Below, piece after piece: positions 14,943-23,834 of a stretch of 33,709 nucleotides of DNA. The notes beneath the pieces were generated by a model. The model searched no databases. It was given only the letters and a program-made list of their open reading frames with translations, and was not told the DNA's origin. Numbering within the stretch: position 1 is the stretch's first letter; each line of letters starts with the position of its first letter. The position numbers were made by a program, and so were the translations under genes. The stretch lies in the IMG/VR virus record IMGVR_UViG_3300032173_000021, positions 1 to 33,709 of that record; one strand, 5' to 3'. The stretch comes from a virus.

Positions 14943-15755
14943 CTATCCCTCCCGCCCGATGTAGCCTGGGACTCCTGGCTCAATGTAGTGAAGTTGCCCG
15001 CTGATATTCGGGATCTCGCAGCCCATCATCGGACAAAACACACTTGGCCCAGAATCCCTGTCCATACAAAGCGTACACGCATGGAACCAGTCTGGGTTGC
15101 CCGAAATGTCTGCGTGCTCTTTGAATCCATTGTTGCGGTTGTAGCGAGACTCGTGAACCGGCACTCCAAACTTTTCGTGGTACTCCCAAATATCAGCATC
15201 CGTGAAGTGCCGCAAAGGGAAAGCATAAGCCGGCGCTCCGTGGTTGATATTGATGTCCACCCGCAGCGGGATTGGCCCAACAATCGGGTCCACGTCGCTG
15301 CTCTTGTGACCTACAAAAACCACGTCCCACGGAAACACGAAAGTCCCGGTCGGTTTCAGGTACAGGTCTTTGTAACCACAGAGAAAATCCTTGCCCTCTT
15401 CTGGCTCACGAATCCCTGTAGGCAGATAGGCCGTTTTCACCTGTCCTACCTGATACCAATTCACGATCTCCATCTTCCCGTTGTTCTTGACGACCGAAAC
15501 CGACGTGGGTTGATAGTCATAGACCGTGTAGCCGTTTTCGAGAATCACGCGATTGGCGAAGGCATACTTCTCTGGCGAGAACGGCTCTCTGTGAAAGAGA
15601 ACGGGCAGTTTCTTCCTTGTACGCTTCAGGAGATCAAGCATCACCATCGAGTCTTTTCCGAAGCTCGACATGACCACCGGATTGCTGAATCGTTCTGTTA
15701 CCAGACCGATCAACCAGTTGGCGTGCTCGATTTTTTCCTCAAGCGTTTTCATCAC
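14943..15755 (-). CDS. PAPS-reductase-family (PP-loop) protein
   Basis: This 270-residue protein belongs to the PAPS reductase/PP-loop ATPase superfamily. The SSFGKDS loop (30-36) binds the phosphates, and the PLRHFTDADIWEY segment (about 180-192) is characteristic. Four cysteines sit near the C-terminus: C227-x2-C230 and C241-x4-C246, possibly an iron-sulfur or zinc site. The ECGxH tail with the catalytic Cys of assimilatory PAPS reductases is absent, so classical sulfate reduction is doubtful. Related phage proteins and DndC-like proteins act in sulfur transfer or DNA modification. It starts GTGATG overlapping the previous stop and sits between virion genes, an unusual place. Confidence 0.85.
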   Translation of the reverse strand: MMKTLEEKIEHANWLIGLVTERFSNPVVMSSFGKDSMVMLDLLKRTRKKLPVLFHREPFSPEKYAFANRVILENGYTVYDYQPTSVSVVKNNGKMEIVNWYQVGQVKTAYLPTGIREPEEGKDFLCGYKDLYLKPTGTFVFPWDVVFVGHKSSDVDPIVGPIPLRVDININHGAPAYAFPLRHFTDADIWEYHEKFGVPVHESRYNRNNGFKEHADISGNPDWFHACTLCMDRDSGPSVFCPMMGCEIPNISGQLHYIEPGVPGYIGREG

Positions 15756-16252
15756 GCGATGAGCGCAGGAATAACAGCAGCACCAATTTGCGCTCCGCCT
15801 CCGATTAGGCTACCAGCCAGACTTCCACTCTGCCCGCTACCAGCCCCAGGAATTGTTTGTCCGTAAAGCCCCGCACGGGTCTGATAGAGTGGCTGCAACA
15901 ACCCAGCCCGCATGAGAGCTCTGTTGATTGGCTCTTGAGCAAACTGACTTTCCAGTTCTGCTCCGCCCTGCGCTTTCTCGCGCGTCCGCTGTAGAGCCAA
16001 CTCAGAAAGTAGCTCTGGATAAGCCGCTGTCGATCCCGTAGAAGTGTACCGGCGAGTCGCTTCGTCTTCCGCAAGCTGGTAGCCGATATCAGTGCCACCA
16101 AGTCGTGCGCGACGGATCGCCGATTTTTGCTCAGGAGTGAGATCAGATGGTATTTTGGAGAGTTCCCCGGTGATCTGATTCTCAAAGCCAGTCATCGCCG
16201 AGAGGTTTTGACTCCTTGCGGCTTCGACGGCTGCTTTTTCTGATCGGCCCAT
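15752..16252 (-). CDS. Small internal virion-type protein (166 aa)
   Basis: This protein is helical and polar (residues 1-120), with a Gly/Ala-rich hydrophobic C-terminus (AGSLIGGGAQIGAAVIPALIA) that could cross or enter a membrane. T7 gp14-like inner core proteins share this size, composition and order, but I see no sequence signature that proves relation. The ATG at 16252 is chosen because GAGGG lies just before it. An ATG 30 codons upstream would overlap the GNAT-like gene. It shares its stop with the start of the PAPS-reductase-family gene. Confidence 0.6.
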   Translation of the reverse strand: MGRSEKAAVEAARSQNLSAMTGFENQITGELSKIPSDLTPEQKSAIRRARLGGTDIGYQLAEDEATRRYTSTGSTAAYPELLSELALQRTREKAQGGAELESQFAQEPINRALMRAGLLQPLYQTRAGLYGQTIPGAGSGQSGSLAGSLIGGGAQIGAAVIPALIA

Positions 16253-16259
16253 TATACCC

Positions 16260-16703
16260 TCACTCTTCCCGGCTCTTCCAAATCGGTCGATAGAACATCT
16301 TGAACGTCTTGTGACCAGGAGTGAATCCCAAGACTTCTGCAAACTCCATCATATTCGGCTTTGCGACTGGAATGAAAGCGTGAACGTCATCTATCCCGCC
16401 CAACTTCAGGCTTCGCAGATCGTGGTCCCGCAGTTGAAGCCCAACCGTCGCCGGTGCGATGAGTCCACGAATCACTTGCGCCTGGTTCGGTAGTTCTGGA
16501 TTCACCACCAGTACGGCCTCTGTGGTGATGCGAAAGAAAATCGCTACGTCCGCTTTTTCCTGTCCGTTTTGCCCCACAATCCCCAGCACTGTGCAAGGGT
16601 CTTTCTCAGGCAACGGAAGATCAGCGATCTCCGCCAAGCCCATCTCGGCATAGAGCGCCTTCAGACGCTCAGAATCGGTCGGCAGATAGAGACGGTAGCG
16701 CAT
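16260..16703 (-). CDS. GNAT-like acetyltransferase-fold protein
   Basis: This 147-residue protein has a GNAT-like layout: a starting strand and helix (MRYRLYLPTDSERLKALYAEM), a central strand pair with VAIFFRITTEAVLVV, and a final segment GFTPGHKTFKMFYRP typical of the last beta-alpha-beta part. The acetyl-CoA loop (Q/R-x-x-G-x-G/A) is not clear, so it may be a non-catalytic virion version, as proposed for some podovirus proteins between tail and core genes. The ATG at 16703 lies one base after the previous stop. Confidence 0.6.
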   Translation of the reverse strand: MRYRLYLPTDSERLKALYAEMGLAEIADLPLPEKDPCTVLGIVGQNGQEKADVAIFFRITTEAVLVVNPELPNQAQVIRGLIAPATVGLQLRDHDLRSLKLGGIDDVHAFIPVAKPNMMEFAEVLGFTPGHKTFKMFYRPIWKSREE

Positions 16704-16704
16704 A

Positions 16705-17424
16705 TCAATCTATGAAAAACCGTCTTGGGTCTCCTCCACTGGGACTCTCTGAAGGTGGCATTCCCGAAGGCGTTCCTGTTGCGGCTCCGCCCGTGGCGCC
16801 ACTGGCCCCGGTGCCACTCGATGAGCTGTCAGCACGACTCCCCGTAACCTGGTCCCCGGAAATCAGAAGGTTTGCATAGACCGTCACGGTTGCGCTGAAG
16901 GTTGCGGCGTTGGCCATGCACTCGATGTCAATTCCTCGCGCCGAGTTGGGGATCGAGAGCAGGGTCAGAACACCGTTCGCTGCGAGTGTGTTGCTGTAAA
17001 TGTTCGTGCCCTGAATCTTGAGACGAACAGCCCCGTCCCCCGTCACAACTACATTGAATTCTAGCTTCCGCGTGTTGGCTGGCGGGATCAGCAGAATCTC
17101 TTCGACCACTGTGAATGTTCCGTTGGTCGTGCTGCCTGTGTATTCCACAGGGAGCCGCAGCAACCCGCTCAGACCGTTGATCGGCGCCGCCCATCCATTT
17201 TCATCCGTGCCAGATACTTTTTGATAGAGCGATTCCCCTAGCAGCGGGTCTGTTGGGATGTAGAGCGTCCCGGGTAGCGCCGCTACCTCTCCGTTCGGCT
17301 CTCCCTGTCCCTTAATGATGGGCACGGCGTTAATCGCCCCGACGACCTTACGCAAAGTCTCGTAGAGATACGGCTCTGCGGTTGATTTCAGTTCTTCGAG
17401 TTCGGGAATGATAAGTTTCCCCAT
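16705..17424 (-). CDS. Tail-fibre or virion surface protein (239 aa)
   Basis: The N-terminus is helical (KLIIPELEELKSTAEPYLYE). A neck-like stretch follows with GTLYIPTDPLLGESLYQKVS (about 52-72), a pattern common in phage fibre proteins. The main domain (about 90-200) is beta-rich, and the C-terminus is a Ser/Gly/Pro/Thr-rich tail. The ATG at 17424 is preceded by GGAGG (9 bases) inside the end of the tailspike gene and was chosen over a start 57 codons upstream that would overlap that gene. It probably attaches to or caps the tail structure; no exact family is known to me. Confidence 0.6.
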   Translation of the reverse strand: MGKLIIPELEELKSTAEPYLYETLRKVVGAINAVPIIKGQGEPNGEVAALPGTLYIPTDPLLGESLYQKVSGTDENGWAAPINGLSGLLRLPVEYTGSTTNGTFTVVEEILLIPPANTRKLEFNVVVTGDGAVRLKIQGTNIYSNTLAANGVLTLLSIPNSARGIDIECMANAATFSATVTVYANLLISGDQVTGSRADSSSSGTGASGATGGAATGTPSGMPPSESPSGGDPRRFFID

Positions 17425-17426
17425 TA

Positions 17427-20400
17427 TCAAATGCCTCCAGTATGACAAGCTATTTTGAATGATTCGCCATTTGAAGGTGTACCTCCAAAGGTCAGCACAA
17501 GCGAAGTAGCCGTCTGCGTCGTGGTAGTGAACGTGATGGTCGGCTGGTTGGCGTATTCCTGCCGCACGCATACCCAAATTGGCGCAGTAGTCCAAGTCCC
17601 ATCCTTCGGCGTGTAGGTGATCGTCGGGCTGGCTCCCTGTCCTGTTCCTGCGCTGGTCACGACGAACTCAAAGAATTGGTCAACGCCGCGCACAGAGCCG
17701 ACACTCGCTGTCGTGCCCCATCCCGCCGAGAGCGCGAAGTCGCCTGCGACGAGGGCGGTGCCTCCTGATGCTTTAATGCGAGCGAGATTCAGCCTCCCAC
17801 CAGCATTTGTCGCATCTCCGTTGCGGAGTGTAACTTCTCCCAAGTCGAGGAAGAATGTTGTCCCTGCTGTACCAGTCCGCAAAGAACTTCCGCTTGCCAG
17901 ATAATTCACACCAGTTGATGAGTTGTTTGTAGATGTGTTGGAGATAGTAGAACCAGATTGAAAGAACGGATTGATAATTTGCAAATCGTACACGGAGTTG
18001 TCGGCATTGACCGATACTCCACCAGCATGGCTGTGTCCGGGGTTAATCAGCGTGACCTTGCCTATGTTTCGTAGGAAGAAGCCGTTTCCCTCTACTGCTG
18101 CTGCTGTCACAACGACCGTCAGTCCGACGGCTGTAAAGGTGTTTCCGGTCCTATCAATATGGAATGAATATGCCGTTGCGTCCGTTCCCTGTTCGTGCCG
18201 GCAGTTGAGAATTGAAATTTCGTGAGACGATGTACTCGGGGCACCCCCGTCCACCCAATACAAGAAACGCTTTCCGCCTGCTACGGTTACATGGTCTATT
18301 TCGAGGTTCGTGACGGAGATATTCGTGCCAATCGTGATACCGTTGTAGGCGCTTCCGGGATACAATTCTAAATTTCGGAGGGTAATAAAGTCGGCGTCAA
18401 ATCTAGGCGGATTGTACGGGTTCTTATTGATGAGGATAGGTTGATCAGCAGACAGATTCATCTCTTCGAGCAAAATGAAGTCTTGCCCTTGAATGTCTAC
18501 GCCTATTGATCCGTGGCCGATTCCGTTCAACATGTCTATATTGAACAGATGAACTTTTGAGCCATTGATAATCTGAATAGCAGTAAACCCTGTCGTATTG
18601 TTCCCTGCATCAATGGCGAACCCCCCGATAGAAACGAAATATGTGATGGCGGAGCTTCCGGAATCAACCTTAAAGATAGGCGCGGTTCGCGTAGCGGCAA
18701 CAGCGATGGCGGGAGTCCATCGACCGAATGTCACGACATGTTGCTTGCTGTTAGAAATAGTAACCGTAGTTGTCCCGTCATCTCCGTATTCGCCCAAAGG
18801 ATTTCCGTTGATTGGGACGAGCACCACTATACCGGGGCCATTGGCAAGAGAATCTACGGCAGCCTTAATTCCCGCAACGCTCTGCGCGTACTTCACCCCA
18901 TCCACGAAGATGATATTATTCACGCTCGCTGTGCGTATCTTTGGGTACGAAAGCGTTTGTCCTGGCAATCCACTCACTTCTCCGACCGATGCCGTGTTCG
19001 GGTAACTTGCCAGATTCAAGGCAATCTCTGCTGCTTCGTTGTCAGACACCACACCAGCCGGGATGCGGAAAAGAACCGGCCCATAGAAGTCTATCTCACC
19101 CGCACTGTTCGGGACGGAATGTCCCAGGAACTGCAACAAGATATTGCCGCCAGCGCTGGTTCCAATCTTCGCCCAATTAGAGCACCATACCCAATCGTCG
19201 AGCTGGCCCTTAATTGCCGGTCCACAGTACGCTTGTGCGCCACCGTTCGTAAACTTGTAGGAATCACTGCCAGTGCTTAGAACCACCGGATATTGTTGAA
19301 CGGCTCCACTGTGCGTTCGGAACCACACACCGTAGATGAAGATGTCGCCCAGTGCGGCAGTCTGCGTGCTGAAGTAAAAACGCGGCCCCGCGTAGTAACC
19401 ATTGGCGTTGACCACGCGAGCAGCACCAGCTGTTCCATCAGGACTATCAATTCCAGTCGTGATGGTCACATTGCTTCCGCCCCAGTTCCAGCCATCAGGA
19501 TACGTCCCGCCAGGGTTCGTGATTGCAAGATTCGCGTAGCGAACAGCTACGGGCGGGAAGTTTCTCCGTGAAGCATTGATTCGAGCTTGGAGTGTTGGAT
19601 AGCCGCCACCCCATCCACCGCCAAAGAACCCTACTCCGCGCGTTCCTGCCGGAGTTGTCGTGGCGTTTTGGTCCTGAGCGGGATATTGACCCACCACAGT
19701 TGCTGGCCCAACTACGGCGGCGGTTGCCCCGCTTCCGGCGGCCCCGTTTACCCACACAGCACTCGGTGGACCTTCCCCATCCACTCGAACAGCGGGAACG
19801 GCTACGGTGTAATCAGCCAGTTGGATATTTTCTAGCCGTGCAAATCCGTAGCCATTTGTGTTTGTAAACCACACACCGGGCGCGTCATTTGCGCCACCGC
19901 CCTCTACTGTCCAATCCGTTACAAATAGAGACCACGCAGCAGTCGGCCTAAACTTGATACCTCCGCCACGCGTACCGATGCTGTTCGTCACGTAAATCAA
20001 CCCGGTCGAGTATACACTCACAGGGTCAATGAGCAGACCTGCGTGTTTATCGCTGGACGAAACCTCGGCGGAATTTCCTGCGATGGTGCAGTGGTCAAAC
20101 CAAATCCAAAAGGAGCCCGGTCCAATCTCAACCCCCGGTCCATTTCCGGCCACTTGGTTAAGATTCCACGAAATGTTATGGAACTCGAAGCCCGCAGATG
20201 CGCCCAACGCACCTGTCTTCGAGCCATCTGAGTCAATACCAATCGTCATAAACCGACCGGGGTATTGAACTTGGATATTTGACATAGTAATTCCGACGTT
20301 CACTCCAGAGAATCGGAACGTCGGATACGCAGGGTCTTGGGACGGAGCGAAAATTAAAGCCTTCGACGGGCCGTGCTCAAAGTTGCCGTGGAAGTCGCCC

Positions 20401-20903
20401 GTACCAATGATATTAAGTGCCTTCTGCTGACGCCAACCAGCCGGGGGGCTGGCATAGTTTGGGTCGCTGGGCCCCACCATCCAGAGTCCAGCGTAAGAAG
20501 GGGTACCGCCGAAATTCACGTGAGTGCCCGGCGGTGTGTGAACATAAATGGTCCCGCCGTTAGTAAGAGCGTCTACACAAGCGAGAAGCGTCTGCTTGGC
20601 GAGGGTGAATGAAAGTCCGGATGCTGCATCGTTCCCGTCTGGATGCACAAAACAAACTGCATCGCCCACATTGAAAATCGCCCCCCCCATGCAGGAAGCC
20701 ACCCCACCAATCCTCTGGCGTATACAGCCGAGATCGGAGTTGTACCACATATCCCCGTTGGCGAAGGTCATCATGCCTTCTTGCGCCGTGGTTAAAGGAA
20801 CCAATTCCAACTGAGCGATACGTGTTGGTCGTATGGTCTGCGCTTGAAGTCCGACAATCGGACAACCCAGAATGAGTGCGGCGATGAACAGTGTGCGTCT
20901 CAC
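17427..20903 (-). CDS. Tailspike with pectate-lyase-like beta-helix and N-terminal signal peptide (1158 aa)
   Basis: The GTG at 20903 has GGGAGGG 4 bases upstream and begins MRRTLFIAALILGCPIVGLQAQ, a clean bacterial export signal. The in-frame extension to 21089 overlaps the previous gene and is rejected. After a short adaptor-like segment (LTTAQEGMMTFANGDMWYN) come two parts with right-handed beta-helix character. The first, about 100-450, contains IWFDHCTIAGN. The second, about 660-1000, has repeated short Asn/Gly-rich strands such as LFNIDMLNGIGHGSIGVDI. The middle (about 470-640) looks like a carbohydrate-binding beta-sandwich. The C-terminus is a small beta domain. It probably binds or degrades surface polysaccharide. 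A signal peptide on a tail protein is unusual. Confidence 0.75.
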   Translation of the reverse strand: MRRTLFIAALILGCPIVGLQAQTIRPTRIAQLELVPLTTAQEGMMTFANGDMWYNSDLGCIRQRIGGVASCMGGAIFNVGDAVCFVHPDGNDAASGLSFTLAKQTLLACVDALTNGGTIYVHTPPGTHVNFGGTPSYAGLWMVGPSDPNYASPPAGWRQQKALNIIGTGDFHGNFEHGPSKALIFAPSQDPAYPTFRFSGVNVGITMSNIQVQYPGRFMTIGIDSDGSKTGALGASAGFEFHNISWNLNQVAGNGPGVEIGPGSFWIWFDHCTIAGNSAEVSSSDKHAGLLIDPVSVYSTGLIYVTNSIGTRGGGIKFRPTAAWSLFVTDWTVEGGGANDAPGVWFTNTNGYGFARLENIQLADYTVAVPAVRVDGEGPPSAVWVNGAAGSGATAAVVGPATVVGQYPAQDQNATTTPAGTRGVGFFGGGWGGGYPTLQARINASRRNFPPVAVRYANLAITNPGGTYPDGWNWGGSNVTITTGIDSPDGTAGAARVVNANGYYAGPRFYFSTQTAALGDIFIYGVWFRTHSGAVQQYPVVLSTGSDSYKFTNGGAQAYCGPAIKGQLDDWVWCSNWAKIGTSAGGNILLQFLGHSVPNSAGEIDFYGPVLFRIPAGVVSDNEAAEIALNLASYPNTASVGEVSGLPGQTLSYPKIRTASVNNIIFVDGVKYAQSVAGIKAAVDSLANGPGIVVLVPINGNPLGEYGDDGTTTVTISNSKQHVVTFGRWTPAIAVAATRTAPIFKVDSGSSAITYFVSIGGFAIDAGNNTTGFTAIQIINGSKVHLFNIDMLNGIGHGSIGVDIQGQDFILLEEMNLSADQPILINKNPYNPPRFDADFITLRNLELYPGSAYNGITIGTNISVTNLEIDHVTVAGGKRFLYWVDGGAPSTSSHEISILNCRHEQGTDATAYSFHIDRTGNTFTAVGLTVVVTAAAVEGNGFFLRNIGKVTLINPGHSHAGGVSVNADNSVYDLQIINPFFQSGSTISNTSTNNSSTGVNYLASGSSLRTGTAGTTFFLDLGEVTLRNGDATNAGGRLNLARIKASGGTALVAGDFALSAGWGTTASVGSVRGVDQFFEFVVTSAGTGQGASPTITYTPKDGTWTTAPIWVCVRQEYANQPTITFTTTTQTATSLVLTFGGTPSNGESFKIACHTGGI
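20849..20863. repeat. 15-base palindrome copy (13/15), GTCCGACAATCGGAC
   Basis: It lies within the signal-peptide coding part of the tailspike gene (CPIVGLQ). Confidence 0.65.
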
Positions 20904-20914
20904 AAATCCCTCCC

Positions 20915-21208
20915 TCACGGGGTCACGTACATGCAATATGAAAGCTTGGAACCGGCCGGCGCCGGCGCACCTAAAATCACTCGGAACCCAAGTTTGAAAT
21001 CTGTCTTTCCTGGTAGTGGCTCTACCCCATAACTCGTCAGGAAATTCAAGACGATCTGCGGCACGACGTCCACGCTGATAGAGGTCCACGCTGTGGGGAT
21101 CGTCACGTCTACTTCCGTAGCCCCAGGTGCGATAGCGACCAGCGATGCGCCAGCGTAGCGAGTTGCCTCAAGAAACTTCCGTGCCTTGATTGGTAGTTTC
21201 GGCGCCAT
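20915..21208 (-). CDS. Small structural-type protein (97 aa)
   Basis: This is a compact, beta-rich protein with a basic N-terminus (MAPKLPIKARKF) and a C-terminal stretch VILGAPAPAGSKLSYCMYV. Composition and position between the nozzle-like and tailspike genes suggest a virion or tail accessory protein. The ATG at 21208 abuts the previous stop, and the end is 11 bases before the tailspike start. No family is recognised. Confidence 0.6.
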   Translation of the reverse strand: MAPKLPIKARKFLEATRYAGASLVAIAPGATEVDVTIPTAWTSISVDVVPQIVLNFLTSYGVEPLPGKTDFKLGFRVILGAPAPAGSKLSYCMYVTP

Positions 21209-23806
21209 CTACGTTACCCCCTGCTTGGCCCAAGCCTTCGTGTAAATTCTCAGACGCTTGCACTGAAAGAACGCACCTACCGCATTCGTCCCGAAGCGCA
21301 GCCGAGCCCGGTCAGTTTCGAGATTCGCCTGCCTTTCAACGTCCGATGGCGGCCCAGCAGCAAGGGTGATACCCGTCAGGTTCGCCACCGCCACATCATT
21401 CATCCCGCGGATACTCGAAGTGAATGTACCAGAACCGGAGACAAGGAACGCCGCGCCGCCGTACAAGTCGGTGCCACCCTCTCCCTGCCTGACGTAGGCG
21501 GTCTCGTAGAAACTATCGATGGCATGACCGTAATCATCCGTTCCAGCGTTCTCGACAATCGCTCCGAACGCCCCGTTGACCTCAATGGCGAAGTAAAGAG
21601 CTTGTCTCTTGGTTGAGGTCTCAAGACAGATCGAAGCGTGAACGCCAAGCAAATTAGCGTCGGCGTTGAAGTAGTCTAGTCCCCACTTGCGATCACCCTC
21701 TTCCCATCCTTGCGAATAATCCAGAATGATCGCGTGACGCGGCTTGATGTCTGCATCCAGTGGCACAAAGAACATGACGATCTCCTTCTCCGGGTCAATG
21801 AGCGTGTGAATCTTCTCGGAGACGTTCCAATTGATGCGGTTCCAGGTCGTCTGAATCTCCTGACTGAGTTTCAATCCTGTCGGTCCGCGGAACATATAGG
21901 CACCCGCCCGGGACGCCGTGATGATGAATTCCGAAGTCAGGTCAATCGCATTCGGAGAGGCGGCACCAGCTTCAGAATCGGCCAAACTCGTCGGCCAGAG
22001 TGATGGCGGGCTAATTCCGTCATCCTCAGTGGTATGAGTCGATCTCTCCTTGAAAACGTAGAAGTAACTCCTGTGCTGTACGCCGGCCACAATTCTCTGC
22101 CCGTCATCTTTTTGGATGACCACGAATCCGTTGATGCTGTCGAAGCGGTCAGCATTCTCTGGATCGGAAATCCGCAGCACGGAAGCATCGTACTTGATGT
22201 TCGTGGGCCATACTTGGATGCGGTCAATTTCCACATAGTCGCCAGCATTGAAGTTGATTCCCGCGACACCTTTGACGTACACCCGAAGCTGAAGATCTGG
22301 GGGAATGACCGCCAATTCAGACGTGAGAACCGCAGAAAACTCTTTGTACTTGGTGCTGAACCCAAAGTTCACCGGATCGAGCGGGACTTCTATCCCATGG
22401 GTATCCACGCCGGTTCCAACCACGTCTACTACCATTTTGCAGAAGTTCGGAGTGAATGCCGCAGAAAGTCGGGCTCGAATGGACACAGAGTAGGACGTGT
22501 TCGGCAAGAGTTTTGTGGCCGCTTCGGGGTTGCCAATTTCTCCCGTGTCCACAACGGCGTTTGCACCAGTGATTCTCCAACAGTCTCCGGCAAATCCAAG
22601 TGCGCTTTTCGCTCCGCCCGCGAATCCCGCCCGCTGTCTCCAGCCAAGCGGTTCCCCGCCCGTGGCGAACCCCCCGTCGAAGTCGAGATTCAGCATCTTG
22701 ACCGTGTTCAATCCACCGAACGCCACGATCCTCTGGTTATACATCGCAATTCCAGCCTGGTCGGGCAACCTGAAATTTCGGCTGTAGCGATTGTAGTTCT
22801 CTCCCTGCAACAACTCCGAGTCCGTGAAATTCAAGTCGAATGTAGTACTCGTGTTATCCGGTACGCGGAAGCGTGGGAGAAAGAAAAAGTTCTCCTGATC
22901 CCCTGAAGCGCCAATCGCAATCCTGCGTGCGACGACGTAGCTTGGCCCTGTGGGAAGCGCGCTGAAAGCTACTCCGGTAGCTCCTGCGCTTGTCCATTTC
23001 CCGGCTGGGCTACGCTCGGTGATGTAACCAGAGCGTGTCTCGAAAAGAACGATGAACTGATGGTCCCCAACCTCGATTTCGCCGACGCAGGTTGCCGTCC
23101 CCCCGCCACTGGTTGTATCCGCCCCCGCGTTCGCGTAGGTAAAAGTCACTGAGTCGATCACGTCCACGATGAGAACCACGCCGTCGAATGTGGCATCGGT
23201 GACGCCCGCAATCGTTACGGTCTGGTCGGCTACCATTCCGTGCGCGGTTGTGGTCTTGATGGTTGCCACGTTAGACACGCGCACTGCACCATCCGGTGCC
23301 GCAGCGATGGTCTTCGCTGGGGGAGCACCATCAATGGCAGATCCGGGAGCGGCTGGTCCGCTCGGCGCCAAATGGTCAACATTTGTACCGTCATAGCTGC
23401 GAACGGGCGCTCCAGGAACCAATCCAGCACCATAAAAAGACTCGTAGATCCGATTGAACGCCAACACGGACTTCATCATCGAAGTGGGATTCGCAACCCC
23501 CTCTTTCAGCAAGAGCATCTGCGCGCCAGAGTCGATATACAAATCCCCGAGAGCGTCTAAAGAAAGCAGGCTTTTGTTCCCAAGGTTGTTGATGAATTGT
23601 GCGAGCCCGTACTGGCCGTTGAGAGAGATATTGCCGGTATCTTTGGTGAACCGATTGGTCAGTCCCGGCCGGGTCTCCACTGAACCCGGCCTGAAGCGCA
23701 CATTTTGGAGGGAAGGCGACCATCCGCGCGGCACGTCCACGTCACGGACGAACGTGTATAAGCCCGCAAGTCGGTCAATAGTCTTTTCAACGAAGCTTTC
23801 AAACAA
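21209..23806 (-). CDS. Large beta-rich tail protein, nozzle/stabiliser-like (865 aa)
   Basis: The N-terminus has FVRDVDVPRGWSPSLQNVRF followed by RPGSVETRPG. I associate this pattern with podovirus tail proteins that follow the adaptor (T7 gp12 / P22 gp10-like nozzle). An inserted Ig-like repeat (about 165-240, VSNVATIKTTTAHGMVADQT) precedes a large beta-propeller-like body. The body contains QRIVAGVQHRSYFYVF, LWPTSLAD and repeated aromatic strands. The C-terminal part has SGSGTFTSSIRGMNDVAVAN. The start is TTG (23806) with GGAG 6 bases upstream; no ATG fits. It probably closes the portal channel with the adaptor. This is inference from order and pattern. Confidence 0.65.
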   Translation of the reverse strand: MFESFVEKTIDRLAGLYTFVRDVDVPRGWSPSLQNVRFRPGSVETRPGLTNRFTKDTGNISLNGQYGLAQFINNLGNKSLLSLDALGDLYIDSGAQMLLLKEGVANPTSMMKSVLAFNRIYESFYGAGLVPGAPVRSYDGTNVDHLAPSGPAAPGSAIDGAPPAKTIAAAPDGAVRVSNVATIKTTTAHGMVADQTVTIAGVTDATFDGVVLIVDVIDSVTFTYANAGADTTSGGGTATCVGEIEVGDHQFIVLFETRSGYITERSPAGKWTSAGATGVAFSALPTGPSYVVARRIAIGASGDQENFFFLPRFRVPDNTSTTFDLNFTDSELLQGENYNRYSRNFRLPDQAGIAMYNQRIVAFGGLNTVKMLNLDFDGGFATGGEPLGWRQRAGFAGGAKSALGFAGDCWRITGANAVVDTGEIGNPEAATKLLPNTSYSVSIRARLSAAFTPNFCKMVVDVVGTGVDTHGIEVPLDPVNFGFSTKYKEFSAVLTSELAVIPPDLQLRVYVKGVAGINFNAGDYVEIDRIQVWPTNIKYDASVLRISDPENADRFDSINGFVVIQKDDGQRIVAGVQHRSYFYVFKERSTHTTEDDGISPPSLWPTSLADSEAGAASPNAIDLTSEFIITASRAGAYMFRGPTGLKLSQEIQTTWNRINWNVSEKIHTLIDPEKEIVMFFVPLDADIKPRHAIILDYSQGWEEGDRKWGLDYFNADANLLGVHASICLETSTKRQALYFAIEVNGAFGAIVENAGTDDYGHAIDSFYETAYVRQGEGGTDLYGGAAFLVSGSGTFTSSIRGMNDVAVANLTGITLAAGPPSDVERQANLETDRARLRFGTNAVGAFFQCKRLRIYTKAWAKQGVT

Positions 23807-23834
23807 CGCACTCTCCCCTTAGTCCGCTGTCAGA

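Noticed and set aside
14988-15866. 292-codon plus-strand frame
   Set aside because: It lies opposite the PAPS-reductase-family gene, whose motifs are clear on the minus strand.
20904-21089. Upstream extension of the tailspike gene
   Set aside because: It overlaps nearly all of the end of the 97-aa gene, has no binding site, and would bury the signal peptide.
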